64,000 nt of DNA from Ciona savignyi (GCA_000149265.1 CH003340.1:476051-540050), one strand, 5' to 3'. Positions 18,554 to 30,384 are shown, numbered from the stretch's first letter. Notes: generated by a model from the sequence alone, not told the origin. A program made the numbers and translations.

Positions 18554-19887
18554 AGTTACTTGCGTTCCACAATTGATGAAAGCTCGGTAAAACAACCTTG
18601 CTTTTCTTTACGTGATTTGAACTTGAATTATGATGATGTCATTTCCGAGTTTAAAAACACAATGGCGCTTAGATTTCATCTAAAATCAGAATATCATATT
18701 TTATATTCTCACCTTCGTTTTTGATTTGTTTTCATTGTTTTCGTTGTTAGATTGTAACTATAAATAAACTGAGTAAGCTTCGGATGATGGTCACATTAGT
18801 GATGTTGTGATGATACGTGAGCGTATTTTGCAATGCAATGCAACGAAATTATCCCAATTTAGTGGCTTAATCATACTAGGAAATCTTATCACAGAATGAT
18901 AATAATGCTGTAAGGTTCCAGCTTTCATACACAAACTTTGCACAGTAAAAAAAGTCACCACGTCTCCAAGAATAACTCCAAGTACATTTTAATTGTCCAA
19001 GTCTCATGCTTAACCCGCAAAAACGATCATTTTTTGCGTTGTCACAGAATATTAAATTGCTGACAAGTTTGCAGTCAATTGTTGGTTCGAGCATAGGCCT
19101 ACGATTTTATAAAACTGATCTTTAGAGAGATAAAGCAGTACTGATATTAGAATCAAATATTTAACCATAAAACTAAATTTAAATATGTAATATGCCTAGG
19201 ACTTCGTGGTTTTGGTCTATTACAGGCTATTGTAACATTATCGCTAATTTTTACATATATCGTTTATGGGACTTTCAAACTTTAATATTGTATTATTTAT
19301 TATCTCTCGGTATAAAATAGAAAATAATTGACCATTATTATATCCTTGTGCAAATCACAAAATTGGCCAATGGTTTATTCTTTTAACAATGATCCCCGAT
19401 CTCTGCCACTTATTTTCTGCGTTATCTATGTTTTCTGCTATCTTTATGGTTGCCATTAGAGACACAAACCAATCGATTGTCTGAATGAACTTAGGTCTTT
19501 TTAACTTTAGGTTTTAGATTAAATATATATACTGTAACTATATTAAAGAAAAAAATTATTAACATACTTTACGCAGTTAACTTTATGTGGTTTGACCTTA
19601 TTTGTGTATCCTTGTTATCCTGCCGCTACAATATAAATTAATACCAGTTGTAGGCTTGGCTGTGGATCCAGATCCAGGCCTGTTTAATCATAGTTAATTT
19701 CGCTTTACTGTTAAAGTTGTTAAAATTTTGTTTTGGGGATTTTGTGAAAATAGGATTTTAGGTTAGAAGCTGATTAAACAATAAATTGTTGGTTGAATGC
19801 ACATTTTAATGTCCAGTACTTTCGCAGTCTAGAGGCCCGATCCGACCGTACTGTTGCCTCATACAAGCCTATAACAGATTTTAAAAT

Positions 19888-20982
19888 ATGACTGACAGTG
19901 GATCGGTGGCTTCTTCTATTGTTACTGAGAGCGACAAAAATGCCCGAGCGGATGAAACTGCCTTGGCGTTTCTCAAAAACATAGATCCAGAGGAACTAGC
20001 CCTGTGCTTTTTCCGTGATGAGTTAGTAACAGTTTCCGAGGGCGGAACCACGGTGGGCGAATTCACAGCGAGTATCGAGAAAGTAACACGAAGTGGCGAA
20101 GAATTAATTCTAGTTCACGCAAGCAGCCATGGCAAAGTTGACGACACGCCGATGGGAACAACAATTTCCACATATCTGCGCCCGACTGGCTTACAAGTGG
20201 TCGAACAGGAACACATAGAGTTCGTGAAAGTACCAGGCCATGAGCTCGAAAAGAAAACTGGAATAGAATGTGATCCTGAAACCGGAGATCTTACTGTTAA
20301 AAGAATAGTTACTCAAGGACATGAGGTTCGAAAATCACAACATCAGTTCAAGGCCGACCAGGTCGCTGGTTTAGTCACAGAGGGTACAAATTTATTGTTA
20401 CAGCGGTTGTTTATGCGTCAAGGACTCAGCGGTGAAGTTTGCTTTATCACACTTGACTCTGATTCTGGCCATTTGGTAAAAGCTAGTTACCAGCCTCTTC
20501 CGGAAAGGAGCCAGAAAGTTGGGAAGAAAGAAATTCAAGTATCAGGGATAGAGCGGCGTGTCGCTTCGGTTGGCGATATACCCTATACTTGGCAGTCGTT
20601 CTTCATGCCGGACGGACACTTGACTATGCGAGTACAGATAGGATCACCCGCCATTGTGACTCTTGAGAAAGTTCCACGTTTGATCGAGCGGGACATACCA
20701 GAGCCGAAGCCGGTTTTTGACAAGAAGAGACTGATGTGGGAAGAGGACATGGAGATGAACTCGCGCTTCCTTCAGCGGAAGGAAGAGCTCAAGGCCGGCC
20801 ACGAGCAGTACCTCCGTGGCCACCCAGATGCAACGGCATTAATTGCTGATTTTTTTCAGTTTTTGTTACTTCGACGTCCAGACGATGTAGTTGGGTTTGC
20901 TGCTGAGTTTTTTTCAAGTTTTTCGTCCACTTTTCCAGAAACACCCGCCTATCAACATTCAGGTGCAACGCTTAATCGTTGA
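19888..20982 (+). CDS. CATIP: CATIP-like protein (ciliogenesis-associated TTC17-interacting protein)
   Basis: In vertebrates CATIP works with TTC17 in actin polymerisation during ciliogenesis. One uninterrupted 364-aa frame, close to the vertebrate length as I recall it. Recognition rests on the N-terminal block FLKNIDPEELALCFFRDELV, the following beta-rich region with charged turns, and a C-terminal helical segment (AALIADFFQFLLLRRPDDV, from about residue 311) that resembles the RIIa/DPY-30-type dimerisation fold. The ATG at 19888 is preceded by an AT-rich leader and is in frame throughout. There are no introns, unlike the neighbouring genes. AATAAA occurs at 21202-21207. The neighbour at 21447 is convergent. 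Identity is from memory of the family and should be confirmed by search. Confidence 0.78.
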   Translation: MTDSGSVASSIVTESDKNARADETALAFLKNIDPEELALCFFRDELVTVSEGGTTVGEFTASIEKVTRSGEELILVHASSHGKVDDTPMGTTISTYLRPTGLQVVEQEHIEFVKVPGHELEKKTGIECDPETGDLTVKRIVTQGHEVRKSQHQFKADQVAGLVTEGTNLLLQRLFMRQGLSGEVCFITLDSDSGHLVKASYQPLPERSQKVGKKEIQVSGIERRVASVGDIPYTWQSFFMPDGHLTMRVQIGSPAIVTLEKVPRLIERDIPEPKPVFDKKRLMWEEDMEMNSRFLQRKEELKAGHEQYLRGHPDATALIADFFQFLLLRRPDDVVGFAAEFFSSFSSTFPETPAYQHSGATLNR

Positions 20983-21446
20983 TAAAAAAAAGTTGTTATT
21001 GATTGAATATATATAACATTTCCTTGTGTTTTAATATTCAGTTTCTATTTGCGTTGTACAGCAACACGTAGCATAGAATGAAGTTGTTCAAACAACGAAT
21101 AACTAAGTGTCAATCAATCACTTATGTTAAAACTCTAAATCCCTCTCTTTTCGAATCTTTTAAAGCACGATTAGTCTTGCTGGGTCGAAACATGATTTTA
21201 TAATAAAAGTAGCCTATTTACTTTCTAACAAAACAGAATCCGCAAAGTTTATTGTTTCGTTTTATACAAACAGTACTACATTTTATCAGGGGCCTCATTT
21301 TCAATTAGATAATAATTATTTTATATATAATTATTTTTAACAAATAACAGAAACCACAAGTGTACCCCCCAGGAGTGCCATGTCTTTTCACACAAGTTTA
21401 CGAACCTGGGGAGGTCTACGCTTTTATCGTATAAATATATAGGTGA
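20983..21446. other. Convergent gap between CATIP and CXorf65-like genes
   Basis: AT-rich 3' UTR-like sequence. An AATAAA at 21202-21207 fits CATIP. No other feature seen. Confidence 0.6.
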
Positions 21447-23178
21447 TTAAAGGAGTGTTGCTCGGCGGCTCGTTCTCACGGCACGGTTTCGATACGAGAC
21501 GAGAGTACTTTGCATCTGAGGAATGTTCTTGCTTCGGTTCGGTGTCCCCACCGATTTCCTTTGGCTCGAGGCGCTTGCGTCATTTCGCTGATCGGATGGG
21601 ATCGTATTGCTTTTACACTCTGGAGAATGGAATGAAGAACGCGGTTGATACATTGACTGATTTCCATAAAAAAGTTCTTAGTAGCATAACGAGGGGTCGT
21701 AGTTTACCCGGGTGAAGAATCAAAATACATATTCTAATTAAATTAAGTGGTTGCAAAAATGCTCTTAAAAATACACATATTATGCATGTTATTTATTACA
21801 GCACAGTCTTTTAAATTAATAGTTTTAAATAAAAGACCTAAGAAGATGCACTAGAGTGAACAGAGAAATATATATCTCTTATATATGCCTTATACGCTAT
21901 AATCCGTTCGATATAGCGGGAGCTTGTCTGCATCTACTTAAATAACCGAGCATATTTGTCGCATCCTGGAGAGAGGGATTCAGCTCAATATGACAATGTT
22001 GAAAAAACAACTTATGTTATTTATCCGCTACCTTTTTGTCTTCGCACAGCAGTTCTCTTTTCAAGAACAGTTTTGTAAATGCAATAATCAGGATAGAATA
22101 GATTGATGTCCCTTAGTAATGGAAAGTAATGAAACTTGGCACCCGAGTGTCTTTCTTTGTTGATCATCTGAAATTTAGCCAAACTATTACGTAATGACAC
22201 TTTAGAAAAGTTTACATTAGCGTACCTTTTTCCTTTTAACGTTCATTTTTGCGGATAATTCGAGATTGTTGGCCTTTATGAAATCTCTATTTGAATATTC
22301 TGTACCAGGCAGAGCAATACGCTTTTCCACCAATATGTACGTTTGTGGGACAGTTAAAAAGTTAACTGCTCTTTCATCATCACGCTGTGAACTGATGTTG
22401 GCTAGCAAACCTGTTTTCGTTGGTTAGATAAATAAACAGGAAATATAAGTAATAAAAAATATACCAATACAAAGTGCATGACAAGTATTTTATAAACTTG
22501 ATAAAAACTATCGAGATTTTATACGGGCGGTTGGCCAACAAGGGCTTTACATATTACTCTAGTTGCTGCAAACGTGAGACTGAGAATATGCTTTTTATAA
22601 ACAGTTACAGAATACTATGATGTTTTCTGCTATAACGTTTCAAATACCAAACACCACAGATCCAGTGTCTTTTCGGGAAATCAGCAAGCAATTCAGGGTT
22701 AAAGGCAAAGAAAGCGTGGCAAAGCTACGCATAATAGTTTATTTTAGGCCTGCCGGTTAGTCTGCTGGTTTATTGTGACGCCATTCAAACGAAAGGTTGC
22801 AGGTGTGAAACTGGTCGCTAGCTAGTTGGTTGTGTCCTTGGGCAATGCACTGAACGGACATGAACCCAGACAATTTATAAGTTATACTAAATAAAAGAAC
22901 CATATACAACACACTGCAAAAGCTCCGGTAACCCGACTGTGGGCGCGAGGTAATCTTACGATTGCCCGTGTGTTAACCCCCCCCCCCTTGGTTTTCCCAT
23001 TCACGGAGATAAACATGAATATTCTATCCTATTTTATACCGGTTTCATCAGTAAGATCGATCCACTGGTCGAGATGAATCACACACTTTCGCTTGATGGC
23101 TTCAATGAGATGCAAGATCTGACAGTCCGGATTAAATATCTCTTCCTGATTGTTTCCATACCGTACGGTTATAAACAT
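21447..23178 (-). CDS. CXorf65-like uncharacterised protein
   Basis: Homologue of a conserved vertebrate protein of unknown function. Exons: 23040-23178 (ATG at 23178), 22226-22410 and 21447-21656 (TAA), giving 177 aa, near the vertebrate length. Phases are consistent; the Gly after DLTDET is split between exons 1 and 2. The family signature is the N-terminal ubiquitin-like stretch: MFITVRYGNNQEEIFNPDC, then IDLTDETG and, in exon 2, LTVPQTYILVEKRI. The C-terminal exon is Ser/Arg-rich and poorly conserved, so it rests mainly on its acceptor (TTTATGGAAATCAG), phase and stop. A SINE-A copy ends about six bases beyond the donor of exon 1. The first exon and upstream flank are duplicated in inverted orientation at about 27 kb. 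Confidence 0.75.
22753..23033 (+). mobile_element. SINE-A copy abutting the CXorf65-like exon 1 donor
   Basis: Forward copy with head CCGGTTAGTCTGCTGGTTTA and tail ATTCTATCCTATT. The tail ends within about six bases of the splice donor at 23039, so most of the intron-proximal sequence is SINE. Confidence 0.85.
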
Positions 23179-25400
23179 TATGGCGCACAAACAGCTTGAA
23201 CCTGATACAATGAGTATTTCATAGAACAGCGGTAATAAGAACAACTGCTTTGCTATTTGTTACCGTAACTGATTTTAGAGCTAACTTTAGTCACCTTCTA
23301 TCTTTTCAATTCGATTGTGTAGCAATGGTATGTTGTTTTTGCCTTTGTGTCGACCTTTCAGTCCGAGTCTTTGTCCATGTTGCGTAACGTTGTATAGATA
23401 GTTCTCTATCCAAACTCGTGGTATTATGTGCGACGTATTTTGTTCGTATGGCGAAAATATTGCTGCACAGCACATTTTATGACAATACTCAGTACGGTCT
23501 TTGCTTATGCGGGTCGCTGCATTCGTCTGCTTTTCATTTTCGAGGAAAAATCTTGCTGAATCGCGTTTCTTTCCGCACTTTCCACAGCTGTAAACTATCG
23601 GAGTTGTATTTTTTTCCTGTATGCAGGAATGGACACATTGTCTGCATATTGTTTAAACCTGTACTGGCCTGGTACCAAAACAACGCGTGATATTATAGCG
23701 CTGACAACTTAAAACGGTTTAAGCAATAACAATAATATTTATGTCTTAATTTGACAATTTCCGAAAATAAAGTAGGTTAACTTTATCGAAATTATGTTAG
23801 ATTACATACTTATGTTAGGATATTAATATAGATAAATAATTAAAATTGATTATAGTTTTATATCTTTGGTGTAAGTAAACTAACTAATAGACAAAATTAA
23901 TAAAAAATTACGTAATGTTGTAGGCTATAATCATTAAAAAAAAAACACTGAAAACCAGTTAGTCTGGCGGTCTATCGCGACGCCTTTTAACCGAAAGTTT
24001 GCAGATTCGAAACTGGTCGCTAACTAGTCGGTTGTTTGGCAAGGCACTTAACGAACATAGCCTAAACCAAGCGGATTAATGGGTTTTACTAAATTAAAGG
24101 AACGTGTGAATCATACATAACACACTGCAATAGCTACGGTAACCCGACGGTGGGCGCGAGGGGATCTGACGACACTTCTTAAAGGAAGTTAAGAAGTGTG
24201 TTAACTTCCTTGGTTTACCATTCAAGGGGATAAACATGAATATCCTATCCTATTTAAAAAAAGTTAATTTTAATTTTGCGGGTCTATAAAGTTGCACTCC
24301 GGGAAAAAATATCGGGCACACTAAATTTCATGTAAGTTACCGTACGTAATAGTTTCAGTTCGTTTCAATAACTTCTATTCGATTTTGCGCGGATAAGACA
24401 GCCCCTGACATCGGACAAAATTAATTTAAAATTGGATTGTTAGGTTGCGAGCTGTGATACGTAGAACATAAAATGCTGAAAATGTTAAATTGTATTTTAA
24501 AAGGAAATTGGTGATGATAGTCTAAATTTTGCGTTTTTTATATCTGCCATAAAAGTTTGATTTCGATTTTAAAGTTCTTCTAAGCGATTTCGGATGAACA
24601 AGACACTCCTCTTTAAGGGTTTGGCTTAAAAAAATAATAAAATAGACGGACAAAAACAGGACGTATCTATTTTTTCCAAACCGACTCATAAATAGCATTT
24701 CTCGCGAATCCAACTCTAAACACGTGACCAATACCACCATACCGGTTTTAATTTTCAAGCCTATTAGCCATGTTGCATTGCATATCACTCGAATTTGCCC
24801 GAATCCACTTCTCTAAATAAAGTATCTATTGATTTTTGGGATAACGAGCTATCAACGGGACTTAGGTAATACTTTGACTTTACCTTTAAAAGTAGAATAT
24901 GACGATAATAATTAGGTCGTAGTGTGAACATTTGACTCCAAAGATTATCAATGCCATTAGACCCATTTTGTTTAACCGGGCGAAAGTGGCTCCAAAACAT
25001 CTAAAATCAAGTTATCATCTGTTTTTTAGCATTTTGCTAAAGAAACTTTTCTACGAAGTCTAAGGCAAGTCAAAGCTTAGATAAATGCAGGAAGGGACTC
25101 TCTCTCTCTCTCTTTCTCTCTCCGCAATCTGTTACGCAGCGAAACGAGTAATATCTTTTTTGTGAATGAACTGTGTTGTTGTTGTATATTCACATTCACC
25201 AAGTGTCGTACGTAAAAAATAGATACTTTACTGCGATCAAAATAATTTATTTCTCTTAAACATCAATAATTTTATATACAATATTCATATCAAGTTTGAA
25301 TTGCCACATTTTTTATCAGTGATAAACTTATATTGTTTCGGCGGTACAGGTAGTAGGAAGCCTGTCGATATTGTACTAAATAAAAAAGTAACAAAAAAAT
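23179..25400. other. Gap between CXorf65-like start and zinc-finger 3' end
   Basis: The first ~500 bp is the CXorf65-like 5' flank, duplicated at 27 kb. It then holds a SINE-A copy and a (CT)n microsatellite at about 25097-25122. Open frames at 24522-25000 look like chance. Confidence 0.6.
23956..24254 (+). repeat. SINE-A, full length
   Basis: Head GTTAGTCTGGCGGTCTATCG, box B GATTCGAAACTGG, tail TATCCTATCCTATTT. Carries a local inverted repeat ACTTCTTAAAGGAAGTTAAG in its distal half. Confidence 0.85.
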
Positions 25401-26111
25401 TTATACGCAGTTAAAACCGTTGTCCGACAAATGGCTCTGGCGGTGCCGTGATAATGAGCTTCTATGAGCGTAAACTTTTCCACAAATTCTGCAGCTGTTC
25501 GCTTTTCTGCACATGAACTTTTCTTCGTGGTGCCTCCAATACGCTCTGTAAACGAAGCTTTTGTTACAGTACTGACAACGGTATTCCACTTTGTTTGGCT
25601 TGCTGTCTGTCGCTTTAACAGAACCGTCAATCAAATGATCCACTTCGGTTTGAAGTTCACCTGCGCTCATATGAAGGTTGCTGCGAAACTGAGACGTTCT
25701 TACTTGCCAAAGCATTTTAGTGAAATATTTTGCCGCGAAGACAGATTCACTTGCTGGTATGTTGTTCGCAGCTTCATTGTCGTCATCGCCCGAGCTAGTG
25801 AGCCGACCCGCCGAAGATGTCAATCTGCCTTTTCGTTCGTTTAAAGACAACAATAGCGACTTTGTGGGAACCTTTGTGTAAAGTAAACTCTTACAGTGGT
25901 CATCCAACATAAGTTCAGCACCAGTCTGTGGCTTACATCTCGTGCAGAAAAACAAATTTTTCGAGTACAGTAGAGCAGTCTCCATGGTCATGTCCGTTTG
26001 AATTATCTCGTGACACACATAACATATAACACGAAACGAACCAACAACATTGGCGAGTCCTATATTGCCAAGAATAAGGTCCGGACACTGTTTAGAACTC
26101 GACGAATCCAT
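25401..26111 (-). CDS. Small zinc-finger protein, unassigned family
   Basis: Single exon, 236 aa. The N-terminal part has paired cysteines (Cys30/Cys33 in CYVC and Cys56/Cys59 in CTRC), which could form a zinc ribbon. A middle region of about 110 residues is Ser/Asn/Asp-rich and unstructured-looking. At the C end, finger 1 (CQYCNKSFVYRAYWRHH, from residue 179) has an irregular last ligand, perhaps Cys201. Finger 2 (CRICGKVYAHRSSLSRHRQSH, residues 207-227) is a standard C2H2 finger. A nuclear, nucleic-acid-binding role is likely from the fingers but targets are unknown. I do not recognise an orthologue. The ATG at 26111 gives the longest frame. Confidence 0.72.
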   Translation of the reverse strand: MDSSSSKQCPDLILGNIGLANVVGSFRVICYVCHEIIQTDMTMETALLYSKNLFFCTRCKPQTGAELMLDDHCKSLLYTKVPTKSLLLSLNERKGRLTSSAGRLTSSGDDDNEAANNIPASESVFAAKYFTKMLWQVRTSQFRSNLHMSAGELQTEVDHLIDGSVKATDSKPNKVEYRCQYCNKSFVYRAYWRHHEEKFMCRKANSCRICGKVYAHRSSLSRHRQSHLSDNGFNCV

Positions 26112-26974
26112 GATGATAGCTTATTCTGCAATTTGCACTGTCTGATCGGATCAATCTGTCAAATGAACACTTGTCGAAGGAATCTACAGGAGTTAGTTCG
26201 AGGAAGTAGCATGATGGTATTGTTTCCTCACATCCATTTTCCATCAGCTTACCAATACAACACAAAGACCATTTCTTTTTAATGACAATACACGAATGAG
26301 ATTGTTTTTAAAGCGCGATTATTGCTGTTGAGTCAATAAGTGATTTTATTATATAAAAGTAATAAAAAACGATTTTATATACTCAGGGAATATGACCTTC
26401 GGTGGTTTGACGATTTTAAATGTGTAAAGTAAAAAAATGTAGCGAAATGCAAAGCTACTAGGTAATATTCAATATTGTTTTCGTGCCACTTTTTTATTAA
26501 GTGGGGTTTCACAATTTATGACATGAAAATATTATGTCATTTTATTGCTGTGTTTGGTAAATGGCTAATTCATGTACAGTACTGTTTAAAAAAAATCTTG
26601 TAAGTCGAATACAAGTTGGTATGTTTTGTTCCCCCGTCTTTTATGCTTCGTTGTGTAATTGATTTACTTCTGGGATTGAAAAATATGAACGATTACATGT
26701 GTTTATCCGTTATATTGCAACTCCGTGAAGGCGTGTTCTGTAGTTGGAATTGTAACAGCGAGGCTTCCACGGCTCCCAATTCGATTGTAAATGTGTCTTT
26801 ACGCGCCCGGTCAACCTACGGATTCTAATTGCGTAACGCGTTGCCAATGCTATAATAGTCCATGTCTTAATGTACCGGGCAAGTACTGATTTAATCCCTA
26901 CACAGCACAGTATGTCTAAAATACACAAGAATGAATAAACAGCTCAGATAGTTATCAACCCGTTAAAGCAGATC
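26112..26974. other. Intergenic upstream of zinc-finger gene
   Basis: No recognisable gene or repeat. Short open frames only. Confidence 0.55.
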
Positions 26975-27440
26975 GCGGAAAGAAACACGATTCAGCTAGA
27001 TTTTTCCTCGAAATGGAACCGCAGGCGAATGCAGCGAGTCGTTCGATTTTCGAAGAAAATTGACGAAGAAGCGGAGATCGTACAGCATATTGTCATGGAA
27101 TGTGTATCGCGGCAATATCTCTGCTATACAAACAATATATGTTGCACACAATGCAAATGCGCTGAATGTAGAACTAACTATATGTACAACTTTATGCTGC
27201 GTAGACCGTAAATAGTGGGGTTGTGTGGGTTTTTTAAAAAACAATATGACCATTGCTACAAAATCACCGAAAAAATAACGAGGTAAACCAATTTCGCCTA
27301 TAAACCACTTACGGTGTAAAGAAGCAACGCAGTTTTTAGCGTACGGTATGAAAACAATTAGGAAGCGATATTTAATCTGGACTGTCAGATCTTGCATCTC
27401 ATTAAAGCCATCAAGCGAAAGTGTGTGATTCATCTTGAAT
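26975..27440 (+). pseudogene. Inverted, broken copy of CXorf65-like exon 1 and its 5' flank
   Basis: The + strand here matches the minus strand of about 23080-23600. Shared blocks include TTTTTCCTCGAAAWGGAA, GGCGAATGCAGCGA and CTGACAGTC/GACTGTCAG. At 27340-27435 it still encodes most of exon 1 (IFNLDCQILHLIKAIKRKCV) but has lost the ATG, has a TAG after YENN and a TAA after VIHLE. Homology stops before the exon's end. It is a partial duplicate without exons 2-3, not a working gene. Confidence 0.82.
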
Positions 27441-29158
27441 AATTAATCACGTTACTTAACTAAAGATGCTTTAACTGTTTAAAAATTAAACCAGCTGTGT
27501 TACCGGTTGGTTAACGCGACAGATACATATACGCAGTCTAACAAAAAAACGGCGTTGCTTTGCTCAGCGTCTTGCCGGTACTGGTCCGATTAACCGAAAT
27601 GTGGGCTGTTATGTTAATAATTTTAGACGCGCTAAAAATATACACCCATTATGGTACCGCACACATTTTCCACTAACCTGAGCACCGTTGGCAGCTCACA
27701 GTTACAGTAACAACTACAGACACAGTAATCCCATTACGCCGTATTCAAAATTCGGCAAGAATCGACAGTCGAATTAATTTGAATAAACGCTATGACATAA
27801 CATGATGTCGACTTGTAACAAAGCCAAGTTTACCAAATTGGTTAGCTGCAAAAAAATATAACGGCTAAAACATGAAAACGTTTTTCCTGTTGTCATCGCC
27901 CAAAATTGACTATGTTAGAACGAATGTGACCCGTACTCGCTGTATTGTCCACTTCGTGTTTTCGTTAACGAATCCTTTGATAGGCGATTACACAGCAGAG
28001 TTCAGAATGGGTGTAGAACGTAAACAAAATTGACGCGGCCGAGGTCAGAAGGTGGTATGACTTTCTACGTGACTTCACGCGCGGCGCTTCATCAAAAACC
28101 GAGACACAAATTGTTTCTTAATTTATTTCGTGTTAGGGTCAAATATTTTTACCCGTACTTTTATCAACACGTGTTGTGTAACATGGACGTGAGTTCGTAA
28201 TTTGGGATATAGAACTGTCTCTGTCTATACGCATACCAAAAGGTACCGTAAAAAATGCTAAAAGGCGGAAATAAAAAACAACGGAAACAGGAAATTTAAA
28301 TAGAAAGGTGGTTGAAGATGCTTTGTAAACAACAATGTCATTAAGGGGTGATTAATAATATTTTTATATTCCCGTTGTTTTAAACTTTACGCAGTTCCAT
28401 ATCGTTTTTTAGTAATGCCAATTCAACCGCTCCAAAATTATCAGTCGTAACACTTTCAAACTTATAAATGCTGCCCCGCGACGGGGACTATAAAAAACAA
28501 TTCAACTTAAGTTCTATGACCGAAACATCCCCCGGCTTTGTTTCGGCGAGCGGAAATGCTAACGACATTGAGCCACAAGGGAAAGATAGACGTTCTGCGT
28601 TGCTACTATGCGTGGGAGCGCAGCGGGATGTCGTTCTAACGGAACTAAACTAAGCAGATTGCAACCCTGATCGCAAATCAGGAAATTAGCTTAAACGGAT
28701 TCCATTCATGGATAGGAAGTTCGGTGTTAATATCACGCATGATCCAGTTAAGTTTCGGTCAAGCCAAATTTTGTATTTTTACCTTAGTGCCATTTTTAAA
28801 CAAATTTTCAGTGAAGATGTATATTTTTTGTGCAAAGTACTCGTTATGCGTTATTCTTGTAAGTTATCATCACCATATTATTTTAACATATGTTATAAGC
28901 GTGTATGCGGGTTTAACTGTTAGACTCTCAAGAAGTGTCAATAACAGATGGAACGAAACCAATGGAAGGTGTTAGATTTGCAAACGGAACTTTCGCGGCG
29001 GGTTTACATCTTTGATGGCGGCGAGGGAACGGAAAACGTTTGGTTAATTGGGCAGCGGGGACGGACGCGACGTCCGCTTACCGCGACGACGATCATAATT
29101 AGAAACAAAAGGAGAGAAAGCGCAACTGTAACAAAACAACATACGGAAGACAAATGGC
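27441..29158. other. Intergenic upstream of second Id-like gene
   Basis: Contains one SINE-B fragment. The rest has no recognisable feature. Open frames at 28468-28975 have no domain. Confidence 0.55.
27493..27560 (+). repeat. SINE-B fragment
   Basis: Only the head (GGTTGGTTAACGCGACAGATACATATAC) region survives, with a degraded body. Confidence 0.6.
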
Positions 29159-29195
29159 CACGTGACCGAAAAGAAGATTAGCGAGCGTATAAAAG
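29159..29195 (+). promoter_or_regulatory. Promoter of second Id-like gene: E-box and TATA box
   Basis: CACGTG at 29159-29164 and TATAAAAG at 29188-29195, about 70 bp before the ATG at 29264. GC-rich sequence (GCGGCGCGGGG) follows the TATA box. Confidence 0.65.
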
Positions 29196-29263
29196 CGGCG
29201 CGGGGTTCTCAGTTTGAATCATTCCAGTCTTATCCTCAATTCAGCAACAACCAACCATCCAAA

Positions 29264-29875
29264 ATGGTCAAATCAGGAAACGTTTTGAAAATGGCGCTCG
29301 ACCGAAGGTGCATCGCATCGGTGCGATAGTGCCGTTATCCTGCGAGATCAAGGCCGCAGAGAGTTACCCGCAAACCGCTTGCAAATCGTCAAAGTTGGTG
29401 TGAAAGAAAGTCCAATTGCAAGTCCTGTAAAAAACAACGAAGCAGAAGAACTAAGGTAAGAAAGCATTATTATATGGAGAGGTTTATTTTACATTAAAGC
29501 AAAACATATAGACCTATATTGCGTATTTTTATTTATAAACAAACGTATGTACGTTTAATAAAGTATAGTAATATAGCTTAAGATCAGCTCAAAAAATATT
29601 GGTCTATAATTTAGCGTTTAGCCACCCATAATCTTGTATCAATAGATGATCACCAATTTATCTTTACATTTCACAGAACATTATACGCCAAACTTCGGGA
29701 CATCATACCAAGTTCAAAGTGCAGTAGGACTTCTGATCCCAACCTTGACGTTGTTCTTGGAGCAGTCGGTTACATAAAAGAGTTGCACGCAATGATCCAA
29801 CAGAAATTAGAATCAGAAGAAGCTTCGGGCACAAGAACGACAGAAAGTGACATCGAAACGTCGTCAAGCACATGA
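29264..29875 (+). CDS. Id-like helix-loop-helix protein (second of two)
   Basis: HLH domain without a basic region; expected to bind and inhibit bHLH factors. Modelled as exons 29264-29307, 29360-29455 and 29677-29875 (TGA), 112 aa. The HLH is in the last exon: LYAKLRDIIPS, loop, LDVVLGAVGYIKELHAMI. The tail is Ser/Thr/Glu-rich. The intron at 29456 splits the Arg codon before TLYAKL in phase 2, at the same point as in the copy at 14 kb, and both proteins start MVK, so the two are paralogues. The first intron is only 52 nt (GTGCAT...CCGCAG). It is proposed because the frame from the ATG hits TAG at 29327, whereas the frame feeding the HLH exon has no ATG upstream. A real frameshift is the alternative. 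Confidence 0.75.
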
Positions 29876-30384
29876 CAGCACATATCATAGCTTCAAAGTT
29901 CCATAGGCTTATTGCTATTTATTTTTGGTGAGTTTACAGTCATTTTAACGTAATGAACGCCAGGGTTTTAAATTTACCTGTATTTTTTATTTTTTTTTAT
30001 TCAGAATAGAGTTATAACAATGTGTATCTGCAAATCACAAATCCAGACCTACACAAATGGAACTAACTAATGTAATCAATACGAGAGAACACCGTATGCA
30101 CCCGTGCATATATATTGACTTAATAAATAAAATCTATATTTCAATTCTCAGATGAATGAATTCTCGAATTAAAATCGAAGAGTGCAGTGCGTTCCTTCCG
30201 CGGAAGACAGCTCCTACACACTGAACTTTACTATCTCTTGCTTTATTTCTTCTTTGTTTGTGTTGTACTGAATAAAAAGTGCCTATCTTTGCAATTTGTA
30301 TTTGTTTGTCAATTTAGATACATGTGTTTTATTCCATGGATAATATAACGACGTGCTGTCTATTTATTTATTTTATTTTATTAT

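Larger units (their letters stand above)
14528..19887. other. Intergenic between Id-like and CATIP genes
   Basis: AT-rich. Open frames at 14957-15259, 15569-15877 and 18038-18298 show no domain, no splice support and no family resemblance. The only structure seen is one SINE-A copy and one SINE-B copy near 18 kb. Regulatory DNA for the Id-like gene may lie here but nothing marks it. Confidence 0.6.

Noticed and set aside
25464..25844. 126-codon plus frame
   Set aside because: Antisense of the zinc-finger gene, whose minus frame has matched Cys/His ligands.
26996..27433. 145-codon minus frame
   Set aside because: Antisense of the broken CXorf65-like duplicate; apparent similarity to another local frame simply reflects the inverted duplication.
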